From contig JAFEBQ010000004.1 of assembly GCA_018242585.1 (NCBI GenBank), positions 99,558 through 163,557 of the forward strand: a stretch of DNA of 64,000 nucleotides, read 5' to 3'. The stretch comes from Planctomycetota bacterium (GTDB lineage Bacteria > Planctomycetota > Planctomycetia > Pirellulales > PNKZ01). Shown here one piece after another: positions 19,190 through 28,837 of this stretch; positions within the stretch are counted from its first letter, which is position 1, and each line of letters begins with the position of its first letter. The notes under the pieces were generated by a model, which ran no database searches, was not told where the DNA came from, and saw only the letters and a list, made by a program, of their open reading frames with translations. The position numbers and the translations under genes were made by a program.

Positions 19190-20008
19190 TTACTTCTTCA
19201 GCGGCAGCATGTCGATCTTGCGGAAAAAGATCTCAGCGTATTCGGTCTGCACGATGATCTTGCCGGCCGAGGGAAAGGCGTCGAAGCCTTCATTCACCAG
19301 CGTGCCATTGACATAGATCGTCACCCGGCCGCCGTCACAGACGACTTCCATTTGCGTCCACTGGCCGTCCGGGCTTTCGACGTCTTGCTTGCCGCGGAAG
19401 CCGAGCACGTCCTTCCAGTCGGGATCGCGTCCCCACCAGTTGACGCGCCCCTTGGTGAACGTCTTCTTTTCGCCCCCCTTGTGCCACACACTTTCGCCGT
19501 CGCGGTCCTTGGTCACTTCACAGGTCAAGCTCATGGGCACTGACGAGCCGTCCTCGTATTTGCCTGGCACGACGATGAAATCGCCGATGCCTCCTTCGAT
19601 GATCTGAGCTTCGATCGAAGCGGGCCATGCGCCGTTATAGTTGCCATCCGGGCCTACCCCGTGAACCAACACACCGGAATCCTTGGTCTTTTCGACGCGA
19701 GGTTTCCAAGTGCGCGGGCCCCATTTGAATTCCGTGACCAGACGGTAGTTCTTGTACTCGCGCTCGGTGTAGATGCCGCCGAGCCCATCGCCCGAGATGT
19801 GCAACAGGCCGTCGTGGACCGTGAAGACGCGCTTGGGGTCTTCCCGCTTGGTATCGCTGAGCCAGGTGTACCAGTTGGTCAGATCCTTGCCATTGAACAA
19901 GTGAATGGTCTCGCTCGGCGTGGCAGGCTCGGGCTTGTCGGCAGCTTGGGCCACCAACGCCAACAGACCTGACAACAACAATGACGTGCTAACAAATCGA
20001 AGCTGCAT
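19190..20008 (-). CDS. DUF1080 / 3-keto-disaccharide hydrolase family, exported
   Basis: The 272-residue protein has a signal peptide ending near residue 22. The DUF1080 domain has a concanavalin-like jelly-roll fold. It opens with HLFNGKDLTNWYTWL and includes GDGLGGIYTEREYKNYRL, FKWGPRTWKPRVEKTKDSGV, LVHGVGPDGNYNGAWPASIE and a closing QTEYAEIFFRKIDMLPL strand. Family members act on 3-keto-glycosides or glucosides in the periplasm. Planctomycetes carry dozens of copies, which fits polysaccharide degradation. Its start and signal are clear; substrate specificity is not. Confidence 0.9.
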   Translation of the reverse strand: MQLRFVSTSLLLSGLLALVAQAADKPEPATPSETIHLFNGKDLTNWYTWLSDTKREDPKRVFTVHDGLLHISGDGLGGIYTEREYKNYRLVTEFKWGPRTWKPRVEKTKDSGVLVHGVGPDGNYNGAWPASIEAQIIEGGIGDFIVVPGKYEDGSSVPMSLTCEVTKDRDGESVWHKGGEKKTFTKGRVNWWGRDPDWKDVLGFRGKQDVESPDGQWTQMEVVCDGGRVTIYVNGTLVNEGFDAFPSAGKIIVQTEYAEIFFRKIDMLPLKK

Positions 20009-20060
20009 CGTTTGATCTCCGCCTTCAAATAGTTTGTGACATGATCCTCATCCGGCGTTC

Positions 20061-20088
20061 CGGCCACCTTCTCCCGGTGGGAGGGATG
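20061..20088. repeat. Small interspersed hairpin
   Basis: CTCCC-GGT-GGGAG within a CCACCTTCTCCCGGTGGGAG context resembles short dispersed intergenic hairpins found in many bacterial genomes. It lies in the 97-base gap upstream of the DUF1080 gene. No other copy was seen in this window. Confidence 0.3.
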
Positions 20089-20105
20089 GCGAATAGCCGA
20101 ATGTG

Positions 20106-21830
20106 TTAATCCTTCTTGAACACCAACTTCCCGGCGGCGTACGTCCGCACCGGGCGAATCTTGACAATCTCGTCCAGAGGACAGGTCAGCAAGTCGCGGC
20201 TCAACACCGCGAAGTCGGCCTGTTTGCCCACCTCGAGCGAACCGATCTGATCGTCCAGAAACATCAACCTCGCGTTGTTGATCGTATACATCCGCAACGC
20301 CTGCTCGCGAGTCAACGCTTCCTCAGGGTGCAACGGCTCGGCCAGGTCGCGCCCGCGGCGCGTGATGGCAATCCACATCCCCAAGTACGGATCGTACGAA
20401 TTCACGGCCCGCAGCGCGCCGATCTTCTGCATATGATCGGACCCACCGCCGACATTCACGCCGGCGGCGAACAAGCTCTTCAACGGCTGAAAGTACCGCA
20501 GCCGGTCATAGCCGAACTGAGCCAGCAACGTATGGCCGTCCAAATACAACCAGATTGGTTGAATATCGAACATCACTCCCAACCGGGCCGCCTTTTCAAC
20601 CGCTTCGCGGCTTTGAAAGTTGGCGTGGGTAATGCTCGGCCGGGTCGGCGCAATCGGCGTCGAGCGATTCACCTCTTCATAGGCGTCGAGCAGCGTGTGG
20701 ACCGCGCCGTCGCCAACGCTATGGGCGGTGAATTGCATGCCCGACTCAACCGTGGCGCGGACGACCGGCACGAGCACCTCGGGTTCGATGTACAGCAGCC
20801 CACGGTAGCGTGGATCGTCGATCGAGTAGATCTTGCTCAAACCCCACGGTTCGCGCATATAGGCGCTGCCGGTGAGCATTCCGCCGTCCAGGTACATCTT
20901 GATGCCAATGATTCGCAGCCAGGGGTCAGGCTTGCGCAGCGGGTGAGCCGCGATTTCGGCTATCTTCTTTCGCAAGTCTTCCACCGAAAGCTGATTGCTG
21001 ACTCCGTGCGAGACCGCGATACGGATCGAAAGTTCACCTTGGTCGCGCAGCCGCGAATATTGAGCAATTGCACCCGGCGAACAGTCGCGGTCGACAATGC
21101 CCGTGATACCCACCGAATTGTAATCGGCGAATAGCGTGCGCAGGCGTTCGTCGGCTTCGGCCTGGGTAGGCTTGCGCGACACGGCTTTGGTCTTCAAATA
21201 ATGTGAAGCGCTGCGCAAGATGCCCGTCGGATCGCCATTGGCGTCGCGCTCGATCTTGGCCCCCCCCGAGGTCTTGGTATCCCGGTCGATGTTGCTCAGC
21301 TTGAGGGCCAGCGAGTTGACGCTGGCGTCGGGACCGGTGGCGTAGACAACCGGATTGTTGGGTGCCGCGGCGTCCAACTCGGCGCGCGTTGGGTAGCGCT
21401 GTTCCTTGAGCCGGGTGATGAACACTTGGCGCAGCACGATCCAATCGCCCGCCTTGACCACGGCGGCGCGGCCACGAAGATAGTCGAGCACATCGGCAAT
21501 CGTGTTCATCGGCGGGATCGGATGGTCGAACTCGGTCAGACAGGCCCCGGTCGGATGAACGTGCGAGTCAATCAGCCCCGGGATCACCAGCCGGCCTTGG
21601 AGGTCGATGAGTTCCGTGTTAGGCCCGCGCGTGGCAAGCGCTTCGTCGTTGGTCCCGACACGCAAAATTCGGCCATCACGGACGGCCAGAGCCTGGGCCA
21701 CGGCATTGTCGACGTTGACGGTGGCCACGCGGCCGTGATGAAGGATCAGGTCGGCTTGCTCGGCCGCCCACAGCGGCAGCCCAGAACTCCAAGCCAGCGC
21801 CACGGCAAGGCAGGTGTTGCGCAGGTTCAT
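20106..21830 (-). CDS. Exported YtcJ-like amidohydrolase
   Basis: The 574-residue protein is read from ATG 21830, which places a signal peptide (NTCLAVALAWSSGLPLWA) at the N-terminus; longer in-frame extensions lack one. It belongs to the amidohydrolase-3 group. LILHHGRVATVN begins the N-terminal beta-sandwich, and GLIDSHVHPTGACL gives the HxH metal motif near residue 95. FTAHSVGDGAVHTLLDAYE carries metal-binding His residues near 365. GGGSDHMQ carries the catalytic Asp near 455, and GSLEVGKQADFAVLSRDLL closes the sandwich. Substrates of this group are usually N-acyl or amide compounds but are unassigned here. Confidence 0.88.
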   Translation of the reverse strand: MNLRNTCLAVALAWSSGLPLWAAEQADLILHHGRVATVNVDNAVAQALAVRDGRILRVGTNDEALATRGPNTELIDLQGRLVIPGLIDSHVHPTGACLTEFDHPIPPMNTIADVLDYLRGRAAVVKAGDWIVLRQVFITRLKEQRYPTRAELDAAAPNNPVVYATGPDASVNSLALKLSNIDRDTKTSGGAKIERDANGDPTGILRSASHYLKTKAVSRKPTQAEADERLRTLFADYNSVGITGIVDRDCSPGAIAQYSRLRDQGELSIRIAVSHGVSNQLSVEDLRKKIAEIAAHPLRKPDPWLRIIGIKMYLDGGMLTGSAYMREPWGLSKIYSIDDPRYRGLLYIEPEVLVPVVRATVESGMQFTAHSVGDGAVHTLLDAYEEVNRSTPIAPTRPSITHANFQSREAVEKAARLGVMFDIQPIWLYLDGHTLLAQFGYDRLRYFQPLKSLFAAGVNVGGGSDHMQKIGALRAVNSYDPYLGMWIAITRRGRDLAEPLHPEEALTREQALRMYTINNARLMFLDDQIGSLEVGKQADFAVLSRDLLTCPLDEIVKIRPVRTYAAGKLVFKKD

Positions 21831-22063
21831 GGACGAACGCCTTGAGGAGAGCGATTGAGGGGGGATGGCGGGAACCGACGACGCGATTATCGGTCGCCCG
21901 CCGCGCGGGGTCAACTTCTCGGCCCTCCCACTCCCGGTGATAACCTGGCCCCTGCCCGCACGCCGCCGCTGGCAGTGTTTCCCAGAGATTTAGGCGGTTG
22001 AACCTCAGGGCAAACATTGCCACAATGGCTCGCTCAATTTTGACGCGGACGAGGAGGTTGAGG

Positions 22064-23521
22064 ATGCTCGATTTCGGCAAGCGAATCTTAATGGTGGGCT
22101 ATGGGTCCGTGGCGCAATGTACGCTGCCGGTGCTGTTTAAACACCTGAACGTCCCTCCCAAGAATATCACGGTGATCGACTTTGAAGACCGCGGCCGGCA
22201 ACTTCAATCGTGGCTCGACCAGGGGGTGAAGTTCCAACGGGAACGGCTCGCGCCGGAAAACCTGGGCGCGATCCTGGGCCGGTATCTTTCGGCCGGCGAC
22301 GTGCTGATTGACCTGGCCTGGAATATCGACTGCTGCGACATCGTCCGCTGGTGCCACGATCACGGGGTGTTGTACGTCAACACGTCGGTTGAAGTCTGGG
22401 ATCCGTACGATCTGAATCTGTACGCCCATCCCACGCGGCGCACGCTGTACGCCCGACATATGGACGTTCACGCCATGACCGCCAAGTGGAAGGACAAGGG
22501 CCCGACCGCGGTGCTCGAACACGGAGCCAACCCGGGCCTGATCTCGCACTTTGTCAAGCACGCGTTGCTCGAAATCGGCCATCGCGCCTTGGCCGACCGC
22601 AAATACCGCGGCGCCAATGCCGAGGAATTGAAGCAATTCATCGCCGACCGCGCGTTCAACCGACTGGCCCAGAAGTTAAACGTCAAGGTCATTCACTGCT
22701 CCGAGCGCGACACGCAGATCACCCACCGCCCCAAGGAAGTCGACGAGTTCGTCAACACCTGGAGCGTCGAGGGCTTTCGCGAGGAAGGGACCACGACGGC
22801 CGAGTTGGGCTGGGGAACGCACGAAAAGGAATTGCCGCCGCGGGCGTACTTGCACGAGGAAGGCCCCAAGAACCAGATTTGCTTGGCCCAGATGGGGATG
22901 AACACTTGGGTCCGCTCGTGGGTGCCGCATGATACGGTTCGCGGCATGGTCATTCGCCACGGCGAAGCCTACACCATTAGCGAGCGATTGACCGTCTGGG
23001 ACGGCGAGCAAGCGGTGTATCGCCCCACGGTTCACTATGCCTACTGCCCGTGCGACGCGGCCATCGCCTCGTTGCAGGAGCTGCGCGGCAACGATTATGA
23101 GCTGCAGCGTAAGGTGCGGATCATGGGCGACGAAATCGTCACCGGCTCCGACACGCTCGGCGCGCTGCTGATGGGTCATGCCTACAACTCGTGGTGGACC
23201 GGCAGCAGCCTGAGCATTGAGGAGTCGCGCCGGCTGATTCCAAATCAGAACGCCACCACGATGCAGGTGGCGATATCGGTCGTGGCGGCGGTGATGTGGA
23301 TGATCGAGCACCCGAACGAAGGCGTCGTCGTGCCCGACGATCTACCGCATGACCAGATCCTGGAAACCTGCAAGCCGTACCTGGGCAAGTTCATCACGAC
23401 GTCCAGCGACTGGACGCCGTTGAAGTATTACGCCAATGCCTTCGAAGGCTATGCCGAAGCGAATATCGATCCGACCGACCCGTGGCAGTTCAAGAACTTT
23501 TTGGTAGGAGACCGGAACTAA
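22064..23521 (+). CDS. hss: Homospermidine synthase (saccharopine-dehydrogenase fold)
   Basis: Bacterial homospermidine synthase makes sym-homospermidine from putrescine units using NAD as a bound catalyst. The 485-residue protein starts at ATG 22064, with GAGGAGG about 6 bases upstream. The Rossmann motif ILMVGYGSVAQCTLPVLFKH opens the protein. GDVLIDLAWNIDCCDIVRW, YVNTSVEVWDPY and AVLEHGANPGLISHFVKH are characteristic segments of the family. Its stop overlaps the start of the decarboxylase gene (TAATG), so the two are translationally coupled. Together they give a complete putrescine-to-homospermidine route. Carboxynorspermidine dehydrogenase, the other polyamine enzyme of this fold, is shorter. 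Confidence 0.85.
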   Translation: MLDFGKRILMVGYGSVAQCTLPVLFKHLNVPPKNITVIDFEDRGRQLQSWLDQGVKFQRERLAPENLGAILGRYLSAGDVLIDLAWNIDCCDIVRWCHDHGVLYVNTSVEVWDPYDLNLYAHPTRRTLYARHMDVHAMTAKWKDKGPTAVLEHGANPGLISHFVKHALLEIGHRALADRKYRGANAEELKQFIADRAFNRLAQKLNVKVIHCSERDTQITHRPKEVDEFVNTWSVEGFREEGTTTAELGWGTHEKELPPRAYLHEEGPKNQICLAQMGMNTWVRSWVPHDTVRGMVIRHGEAYTISERLTVWDGEQAVYRPTVHYAYCPCDAAIASLQELRGNDYELQRKVRIMGDEIVTGSDTLGALLMGHAYNSWWTGSSLSIEESRRLIPNQNATTMQVAISVVAAVMWMIEHPNEGVVVPDDLPHDQILETCKPYLGKFITTSSDWTPLKYYANAFEGYAEANIDPTDPWQFKNFLVGDRN

Positions 23522-24660
23522 TGGTCAGCCGCGAGCAACTGCAGGAGCTGGCGCGCGAGCACGGCACGCCGCTGTTTGTGATCGACCACGAAGAACTGCG
23601 CCGCAACTATGCGACGTTCAAGAAGTACCTGCCCCGGGTGCAGGCCTACTTTGCCGTCAAAGCCAACTCGCACCCGGCCATTGTCGAGACGTTCTACAAG
23701 GCCGGCGCCAGCTTCGACGTGGCGTCGATCGCCGAGTTCCGGACGGTCTACGACAACATCAAGTCGCTGCCCGAGAAAGAGCGGCAGGACTATATCTGGG
23801 ACAAGATCATCTACGCCAACCCGATCAAGGACATCAAAACCTTGGAGGAGTTGGACCAGTACAAGCCGTTGGTCACGTACGACAATCTGGACGAAGTCAA
23901 GAAAGTGCGCAAGCACGCGCCACAGGCCGGGCTGGTGTTGCGCATCCGGGTGCCGAACACCGGCGCGGTCGTCGAGCTGTCGTCCAAGTTCGGCGCCAGC
24001 TCGGGCGAAGCCGTTGACCTGATCGAAGCGGGCTTCAAGGCCGGCCTGATCGTCGAGGGCCTGAGCTTCCACGTCGGCAGCCAGAGCACGAACTTCACCA
24101 ACTACCTCCAGGCCCTGAACCTGGCGTCCAGCATCTTCAAAGAGGCCCACAGCCGCGGGTATCCACAGGTGAAGATTCTGGACATCGGCGGCGGCTTTCC
24201 AGCGCCGTACGACGAACACGTCAAGCCGTTCGATCAGTTAGCCTCGGTGTTGAACGCCGAGTTCGACCGGCTGTTCCCCAAGGATATGGAGATCGTGGCC
24301 GAGCCGGGGCGGTTCCTGGTGGCGACGGCGGCGACGGCCGTCTCGGGAGTGGTGGGCAAGGCAGTTCGCGATGGACGCCGCTGCTACTACATCAACGACG
24401 GCGTCTATCACACCTTCTCGGGCGTGATCTTCGACCACACTCAGTATCACTTCAAGGCGTTCAAGGACGGCCCGCCGCACCACTCGGCCGTGTTCGGCCC
24501 GACGTGCGACGCGCTGGACACCGTGTCACTGCAAGAGCAGTTGCCCGAGCTGGAAATCGGCGATTTCATGTACGCCGAGAACGTGGGAGCCTACACGCAC
24601 GCATCGTCGACCCACTTCAACGGCTTCCCGCCAGCGAAAGTGGTGCATGTGAACCGCTAG
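23521..24660 (+). CDS. Ornithine decarboxylase, PLP fold type III
   Basis: The enzyme decarboxylates ornithine to putrescine, the substrate for the adjoining homospermidine synthase. It has 379 residues from ATG 23521, with GGTAGGAG upstream. AYFAVKANSHPAIVE holds the PLP-binding lysine near residue 50. SFHVGSQS and ILDIGGGFPAPY bind the phosphate, and EIVAEPGRFLVATAA follows near 260. FGPTCDALD near 323 is the catalytic-cysteine loop of true ornithine decarboxylases, and MYAENVGAYTHASSTHFNGF closes the active site as in eukaryotic-type enzymes. Lysine/ornithine dual specificity remains possible. Confidence 0.88.
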   Translation: MVSREQLQELAREHGTPLFVIDHEELRRNYATFKKYLPRVQAYFAVKANSHPAIVETFYKAGASFDVASIAEFRTVYDNIKSLPEKERQDYIWDKIIYANPIKDIKTLEELDQYKPLVTYDNLDEVKKVRKHAPQAGLVLRIRVPNTGAVVELSSKFGASSGEAVDLIEAGFKAGLIVEGLSFHVGSQSTNFTNYLQALNLASSIFKEAHSRGYPQVKILDIGGGFPAPYDEHVKPFDQLASVLNAEFDRLFPKDMEIVAEPGRFLVATAATAVSGVVGKAVRDGRRCYYINDGVYHTFSGVIFDHTQYHFKAFKDGPPHHSAVFGPTCDALDTVSLQEQLPELEIGDFMYAENVGAYTHASSTHFNGFPPAKVVHVNR

Positions 24661-24670
24661 CGGGGAAATG

Positions 24671-24751
24671 ACCAATGACCAAGTCACAATGATCAAAACT
24701 TAGTAAGATAGCCGAGCCAATCAGCCCCGCAGCCCCTTGTTGGTCATTGGT
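24671..24751. repeat. Inverted repeat of ACCAATGACCAA in a 151-base gap
   Basis: ACCAATGACCAA at 24671-24682 is inverted exactly as TTGGTCATTGGT at 24740-24751. Partial further copies follow (ACATTGGTCATTC near 24759, and CATTCGTCAT near 24791). Such low-complexity CAATGAC/GTCATTG tracts between genes can form long hairpins. The gap holds no ORF. Confidence 0.55.
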
Positions 24752-24811
24752 GCTTGGACATTGGTCATTCGTTAGACATTTGAACTTCGTCATTCGTCAT
24801 TTCCCGCGCCG

Positions 24812-26437
24812 ATGGACCTTTCGCACTACCCGTACAACAACTGGGTGATCGTCGGCATTCTTGGCTTCTTTGCCGTGCGCATGGCGATTGGTTATTGGGC
24901 CTCGCGCCATGTGAGCAACGCCGCCGACTACATCGTGGCCGGCCGCGGCATGCCAATTTACATGACGTCGGCGTCGATCATGGCCACCTGGTTCGCTGCC
25001 GAGACGCTGATGGGGGCCAGCTCCAAAGCCTATACCCACGGCTTTCAAGGCATCGTCTTCGACCCGTTCGGGGCGGTGCTGTGCTTGTTCGTGTCGGGGC
25101 TGTTCTTCATCCGGCTGATGCGCCGCGCGCGCTACCTGACGGTGGTCGACTTCTTTGAAAAGCGGTTCGGGCTCTCGGTCGGCTCAATTGGCGCGGTGAT
25201 CCAGATTGTCGCCTACCTGGTCTGGACGGCGGCCCAATTCGTGGCCGGCAGCAAAGTCGTCCACTCGCTACTGGATTGCCCACCTTGGGTCGGCGTGATC
25301 GTCGTCGGCCTGATCGTGACCGGCTATACAACCATGGGGGGCATGCTGGCCGACACGCTGCTCGACTTCATTCAGATGTTCTTCACCGCTGGCGGAATCA
25401 CGGTCGTCTTTCTGTACGTGTTGCAAGCGGTCGGCGGCGTGGACGGATTGGTCGATCACGGTGGCGCGCGTCACGTGCCGGCCCCTTACACCATCTTCCC
25501 GCTGGGCGAGCCGCACGGCTACCTGGGCTACACCGGACACATGGGGACGTTCTATTGGATTGCCGCGTGGTTGACGATCGGACTGGGAAGCGTGGCGACG
25601 CAAGACCTGATGCAACGCTCGATGTCGGCGCGCAACGAAGCCACGTCGGTCTGGGGAAGCTACTTCGCCGCCGTCCTCTATTTCACGTTCGGCGTGATGT
25701 CGCCGCTGATCGGCATCATGATGCACAAGCTCAACCCGAACATTCCCGAGGAGCAGGTCGAGAGTCTGCTGCTGATGGTTTCACAACAATACCTGCCGGT
25801 ATGGCTCAACGTGCTATTCATCGCGGCCCTGACCTCGGCCATGATGAGCACGTCGGACAGCGCCATTCTGGCCGGGGCGTCGGTCTTTACCGAAAACCTG
25901 CTGCCGCGCTTTCACAAACACGTCGACGAAGTGCAAAAACTGTGGTGGACGCGACTGATGGTCGTCGTCATCGGTTGTGGCTGCATCGGCATCGCGCTGG
26001 CGATTGGCGAGACGTACCGGCTGGCGCTGATGGCCTGGTCGGTGCCGCTGGTGGGGCTGTTCGTGCCGTTTGCCTTTGGCATGTACTGGCGCAAGGCCAA
26101 TCGCAACGGGGCGCTGGCTTCGATTCTGGGGGGCATCGCCACCTGGGTCGTGGCGTCGGCGTGTTACTACCCACACACGGCCGCCGAACATACCGCCAAT
26201 GGCGAAGTGGCGATCGCCGACGCGATGTGGGACGCCGTGTACATCGCCTCGACGCCCGCGTTTGCCGTGTCGCTGGTGCTGATGGTGGTCGTGTCGCTGC
26301 TCACTCAGCGCGCGAATCCGCCACAGCCGCTGACCGATGTTGATGGTCAGCCCCTCGAAATGCGCCGCCGGCTGGGGCTGGTGTCGCTGCTCGACGTGTT
26401 TCGACGCGAGCCGGCCAACCAGGACAAGCCGGCTTAA
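24812..26437 (+). CDS. Sodium:solute symporter (SSS family)
   Basis: The 541-residue inner-membrane protein has about 13 hydrophobic segments. The family start is clear: WASRHVSNAADYIVAGRGMP near residue 28, followed by ATWFAAETLMGASSKAYTHG, the sodium-site region of TM1. TGYTTMGGMLADTLLDFIQM is the conserved TM5-6 part, and FIAALTSAMMSTSDSAILAG near residue 345 is the TM8 sodium-binding signature with paired serines. It is placed 151 bases after the polyamine genes in the same direction, so a polyamine or amino-acid substrate is a reasonable guess but not shown by sequence. Confidence 0.88.
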   Translation: MDLSHYPYNNWVIVGILGFFAVRMAIGYWASRHVSNAADYIVAGRGMPIYMTSASIMATWFAAETLMGASSKAYTHGFQGIVFDPFGAVLCLFVSGLFFIRLMRRARYLTVVDFFEKRFGLSVGSIGAVIQIVAYLVWTAAQFVAGSKVVHSLLDCPPWVGVIVVGLIVTGYTTMGGMLADTLLDFIQMFFTAGGITVVFLYVLQAVGGVDGLVDHGGARHVPAPYTIFPLGEPHGYLGYTGHMGTFYWIAAWLTIGLGSVATQDLMQRSMSARNEATSVWGSYFAAVLYFTFGVMSPLIGIMMHKLNPNIPEEQVESLLLMVSQQYLPVWLNVLFIAALTSAMMSTSDSAILAGASVFTENLLPRFHKHVDEVQKLWWTRLMVVVIGCGCIGIALAIGETYRLALMAWSVPLVGLFVPFAFGMYWRKANRNGALASILGGIATWVVASACYYPHTAAEHTANGEVAIADAMWDAVYIASTPAFAVSLVLMVVVSLLTQRANPPQPLTDVDGQPLEMRRRLGLVSLLDVFRREPANQDKPA

Positions 26438-26445
26438 CGGCGAAT

Positions 26446-26796
26446 TCAGCCGTGGGCCGGCAAGGCCTCAACGACCACGGCCGTGCCGTAGGCCAGCACT
26501 TCGGTGACGCCGGCGGTGACTTCGTTCGCGTCGTAACGAGCGCCGATGACCGCGTTGCCACCCACTTCGGCGGCGTGCTGCAACATCAAGTCGAATGCGT
26601 CGGCCCGCGCTTTCTCGCACAACTCGGTGTAGATCGAGATGTTGCCGCCGATCAGCGTCTGGAGCCCGGCGGCAAAGTTGCCGACCACGCTCCGCGAGCG
26701 GACCACGATGCCGCGCACCACGCCCAAGCTACGCACGATGTGGCAGCCTGGTAACTCGAACGCCGTCGTCACCCAGCGCGGATCAACAGCAGCCAT
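26446..26796 (-). CDS. YbjQ/UPF0145 family protein
   Basis: The 116-residue protein starts at ATG 26796, with GAGGAG upstream. It matches the YbjQ (DUF74) family, which forms pentameric barrels of unknown function. The sequence has [41 protein letters not shown] and [20 protein letters not shown] followed by GARYDANEV. The longer open frame upstream has no support. It is convergent with the symporter, nine bases apart. Confidence 0.85.
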   Translation of the reverse strand: MAAVDPRWVTTAFELPGCHIVRSLGVVRGIVVRSRSVVGNFAAGLQTLIGGNISIYTELCEKARADAFDLMLQHAAEVGGNAVIGARYDANEVTAGVTEVLAYGTAVVVEALPAHG

Positions 26797-26843
26797 CGAT
26801 AACTCCTCGAACAACGAACAGGGGCCAGTGACCATTGAAACGC

Positions 26844-27527
26844 TCAGCGGCGTTTGGCGCCAAGCGAAGGCAGGTACTTCTCGGGACGGTCCATCAAGTC
26901 GTTCGGCAAATACTCGATAATGGCCCAATGATCGTCGCCGCGCAGCACGTTGAGCGAATACGACCAGCGATACCAATGCACGCCGGCGTCGCCAAAATAG
27001 CGGGTGTGCCGCCAGTCTTCCTCGCCGACATAGACAAAGATCTTGTCGAACTTGTGCGGCTGATCGTCGTGCATCGCCAAGTCGAACGTATCGAATAGCA
27101 ACCGATCGGGAACCAGATTCTGAAAGTGGTCGGGGAACCGCCGCCTCGGCGTACACCAGGCGTGCAACATCGGCAGCGACCAGCGCGTTTCGAGATACTC
27201 GATCAATACGTCACGATCCAACGGCGTGGCCAGCATGTGCTCGGCCTGCTTCGGCGCGAACGTGTAGAACACGCCCCCGTCCGTCTCGTGCTTCACCTCC
27301 GGCGCATAGCCCTCGGGCTGTTCGATCGGCGGGACGGGCACCGGCGCTTCGCCGGGCGGAATGGGAACCTCGGCCGACGCGACCCGCACGCCGCCTCGTT
27401 CCTCGGCCGCTGAGTCTTCTTCGCGCCGATTGTCACGCACCGAGCCGCGCAACAGCCACCAGGCTCCAACCCCAATCAGGCAGGCCACCACCAGGACACG
27501 AACGAACTCGGGCCGGGTCGACGACAT
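26844..27527 (-). CDS. Hypothetical membrane-anchored protein
   Basis: The 227-residue protein has one N-terminal membrane segment ([18 protein letters not shown]). A Pro/Glu-rich linker (about residues 45-75) follows, then a globular domain with aromatic residues: [32 protein letters not shown] and HWAIIEYLP. No known family is recognised. It ends 47 bases before the YbjQ gene on the same strand and may share its transcript. The type II membrane topology is inferred from the single segment. Confidence 0.65.
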   Translation of the reverse strand: MSSTRPEFVRVLVVACLIGVGAWWLLRGSVRDNRREEDSAAEERGGVRVASAEVPIPPGEAPVPVPPIEQPEGYAPEVKHETDGGVFYTFAPKQAEHMLATPLDRDVLIEYLETRWSLPMLHAWCTPRRRFPDHFQNLVPDRLLFDTFDLAMHDDQPHKFDKIFVYVGEEDWRHTRYFGDAGVHWYRWSYSLNVLRGDDHWAIIEYLPNDLMDRPEKYLPSLGAKRR

Positions 27528-27699
27528 CGGGCGACGTTCGCCTTTGCTAGACTTGAAGACAAGAACCGCGCGTCATATTGAAAAATGCGTCAGCGTGGCG
27601 GAACCATGAGCTTATTAGACCGTCGCGCTCGCCGAAAGTAAAATGATCCACGTTGATGGATGAACCGTCGGTCAAGTCGCCCGTCGCAAACAGAATACC

Positions 27700-28359
27700 A
27701 TGCGCGAAATCGCTCCCGACGTCTGGCAATTGGCCGGCTTTCCGCCGCACGCCATTAACATTTACCTGGTCGGCGACGTGCTGATCGACGCCGGCACGCG
27801 CTGGTCGCCGGGGCGGATCGGCCGGCAACTGGAGGACCAGCCGATCCGGTTGCTCGCGCTGACTCATGTGCATCCCGATCACCAAGGGGCGGCTCGCTGG
27901 GTCTGCGAGCGATATGGCGCGCCGCTGGCTTGTCACGCCGACGATCGGCCGACCATGGAAGGGACGCGACCGATGCTCCCCGCCAATCGATTCATCGCCC
28001 TCTCGACGGCATTCTTCGCGGGGCCGCCGCGCCCAGTAACGCGCGAGCTGAAACCCGACGACGAGGTGGCCGGATTTCGCGTGCTGCACCTGCCCGGGCA
28101 CACGCCGGGGCACGTCGTTTTCTTTCGCGAGCGCGATCGCGTGGCGATTGTCGGCGACGTGCTGAACGGGATGAACTTGCTGACAACAATGCCGGGCTTG
28201 CACGAGCCGCCATCGTTCTTCTGTACCGATCCGGCCGAAAACCGCCGTTCGATCCGCCGGCTGGTCGAGTTGAAGCCAAGCCTGCTGTGCTTCGGCCACG
28301 GGCCGCCGCTTTCTGATATGGCCCAGTTAGGGCGTTTCGTCGAGCGACTTGCCGATTGA
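27700..28359 (+). CDS. MBL-fold metallohydrolase
   Basis: The 219-residue protein carries the metallo-beta-lactamase fold motif LTHVHPDHQG (HxHxDH) near residue 54. LPGHTPGHVVFF near 130 holds the second metal-site His, VAIVGDVLNGMNL near 150 holds the bridging Asp, and LCFGHGPPL near 205 the last His. The family covers glyoxalase II-like, lactonase and thiolesterase activities; this sequence does not decide among them. ATG 27700 is used. It is the last clear chromosomal protein gene before the tRNA insertion site. Confidence 0.88.
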   Translation: MREIAPDVWQLAGFPPHAINIYLVGDVLIDAGTRWSPGRIGRQLEDQPIRLLALTHVHPDHQGAARWVCERYGAPLACHADDRPTMEGTRPMLPANRFIALSTAFFAGPPRPVTRELKPDDEVAGFRVLHLPGHTPGHVVFFRERDRVAIVGDVLNGMNLLTTMPGLHEPPSFFCTDPAENRRSIRRLVELKPSLLCFGHGPPLSDMAQLGRFVERLAD

Positions 28360-28762
28360 ATGGATTTAGGTTTGCGAGCCGCAGCGAGGCGATCGTGTCG
28401 GAGGTTAGAGCAGTTCTCGGGATCCTGTAGCGGGGGTGGCACGTCCCAAGTGCAGCAGCGGGCGTGGGGAATCGCCACTCAAATATCGGGGTCGGCACAT
28501 GCTTCCCCACGCCCGAAGGACGGGCGTGCCCCCCAGCCGCTAGAACGTGTGAGGCCCATTCTGGTTCATGCCGATCGTTCAATGCGCCATTCCAACTCGC
28601 CGCGCCGAACGGCGCAATGACGGCGGCATCGGTATCAACGTGCGCCAAATGCCAGCGGGCACGTTTTCGTCGGGAAAACAGGGCAAACGCGGGGGGGGTG
28701 GCCAAGCAAGGTGACGTTGACCCGGACGACGATCCGGCTAAAATGTCGGCTTCGGCATCCCT
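28360..28762. other. Intergenic region with one GC-rich hairpin
   Basis: This is a 403-base gap between the MBL gene and the tRNA. It holds an 8-bp perfect hairpin, CACGCCCG-AAGGA-CGGGCGTG (28508-28528). Part of the same sequence motif (GCGTGGGGAA) recurs nearby at about 28461. No ORF in it looks coding. Such CACGCCCG-type hairpins look like dispersed repeat units rather than terminators, because no T-run follows. Confidence 0.5.
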
Positions 28763-28837
28763 CGGGGCGTAGCTCAGCCTGGCTAGAGCGCTACGTTCGG
28801 GACGTAGAGGTCGCAAGTTCAAATCTTGTCGCCCCGA
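28763..28837 (+). tRNA. tRNA-Pro (anticodon CGG)
   Basis: A complete cloverleaf can be drawn by hand: acceptor CGGGGCG/CGCCCCG with discriminator A, D-stem GCTC/GAGC, anticodon stem CTACG/CGTAG with loop TTCGGGA, and T-stem GCAAG/CTTGT with loop TTCAAAT. The length is 75 bases without CCA. The anticodon is CGG. It marks the left edge of the mobile element: the serine recombinase gene on the other strand ends inside its T-arm. Confidence 0.92.

Noticed and set aside
25276-26343. 355-codon plus-strand ORF
   Set aside because: It is a shifted frame of the symporter gene, Arg-rich and without motifs.
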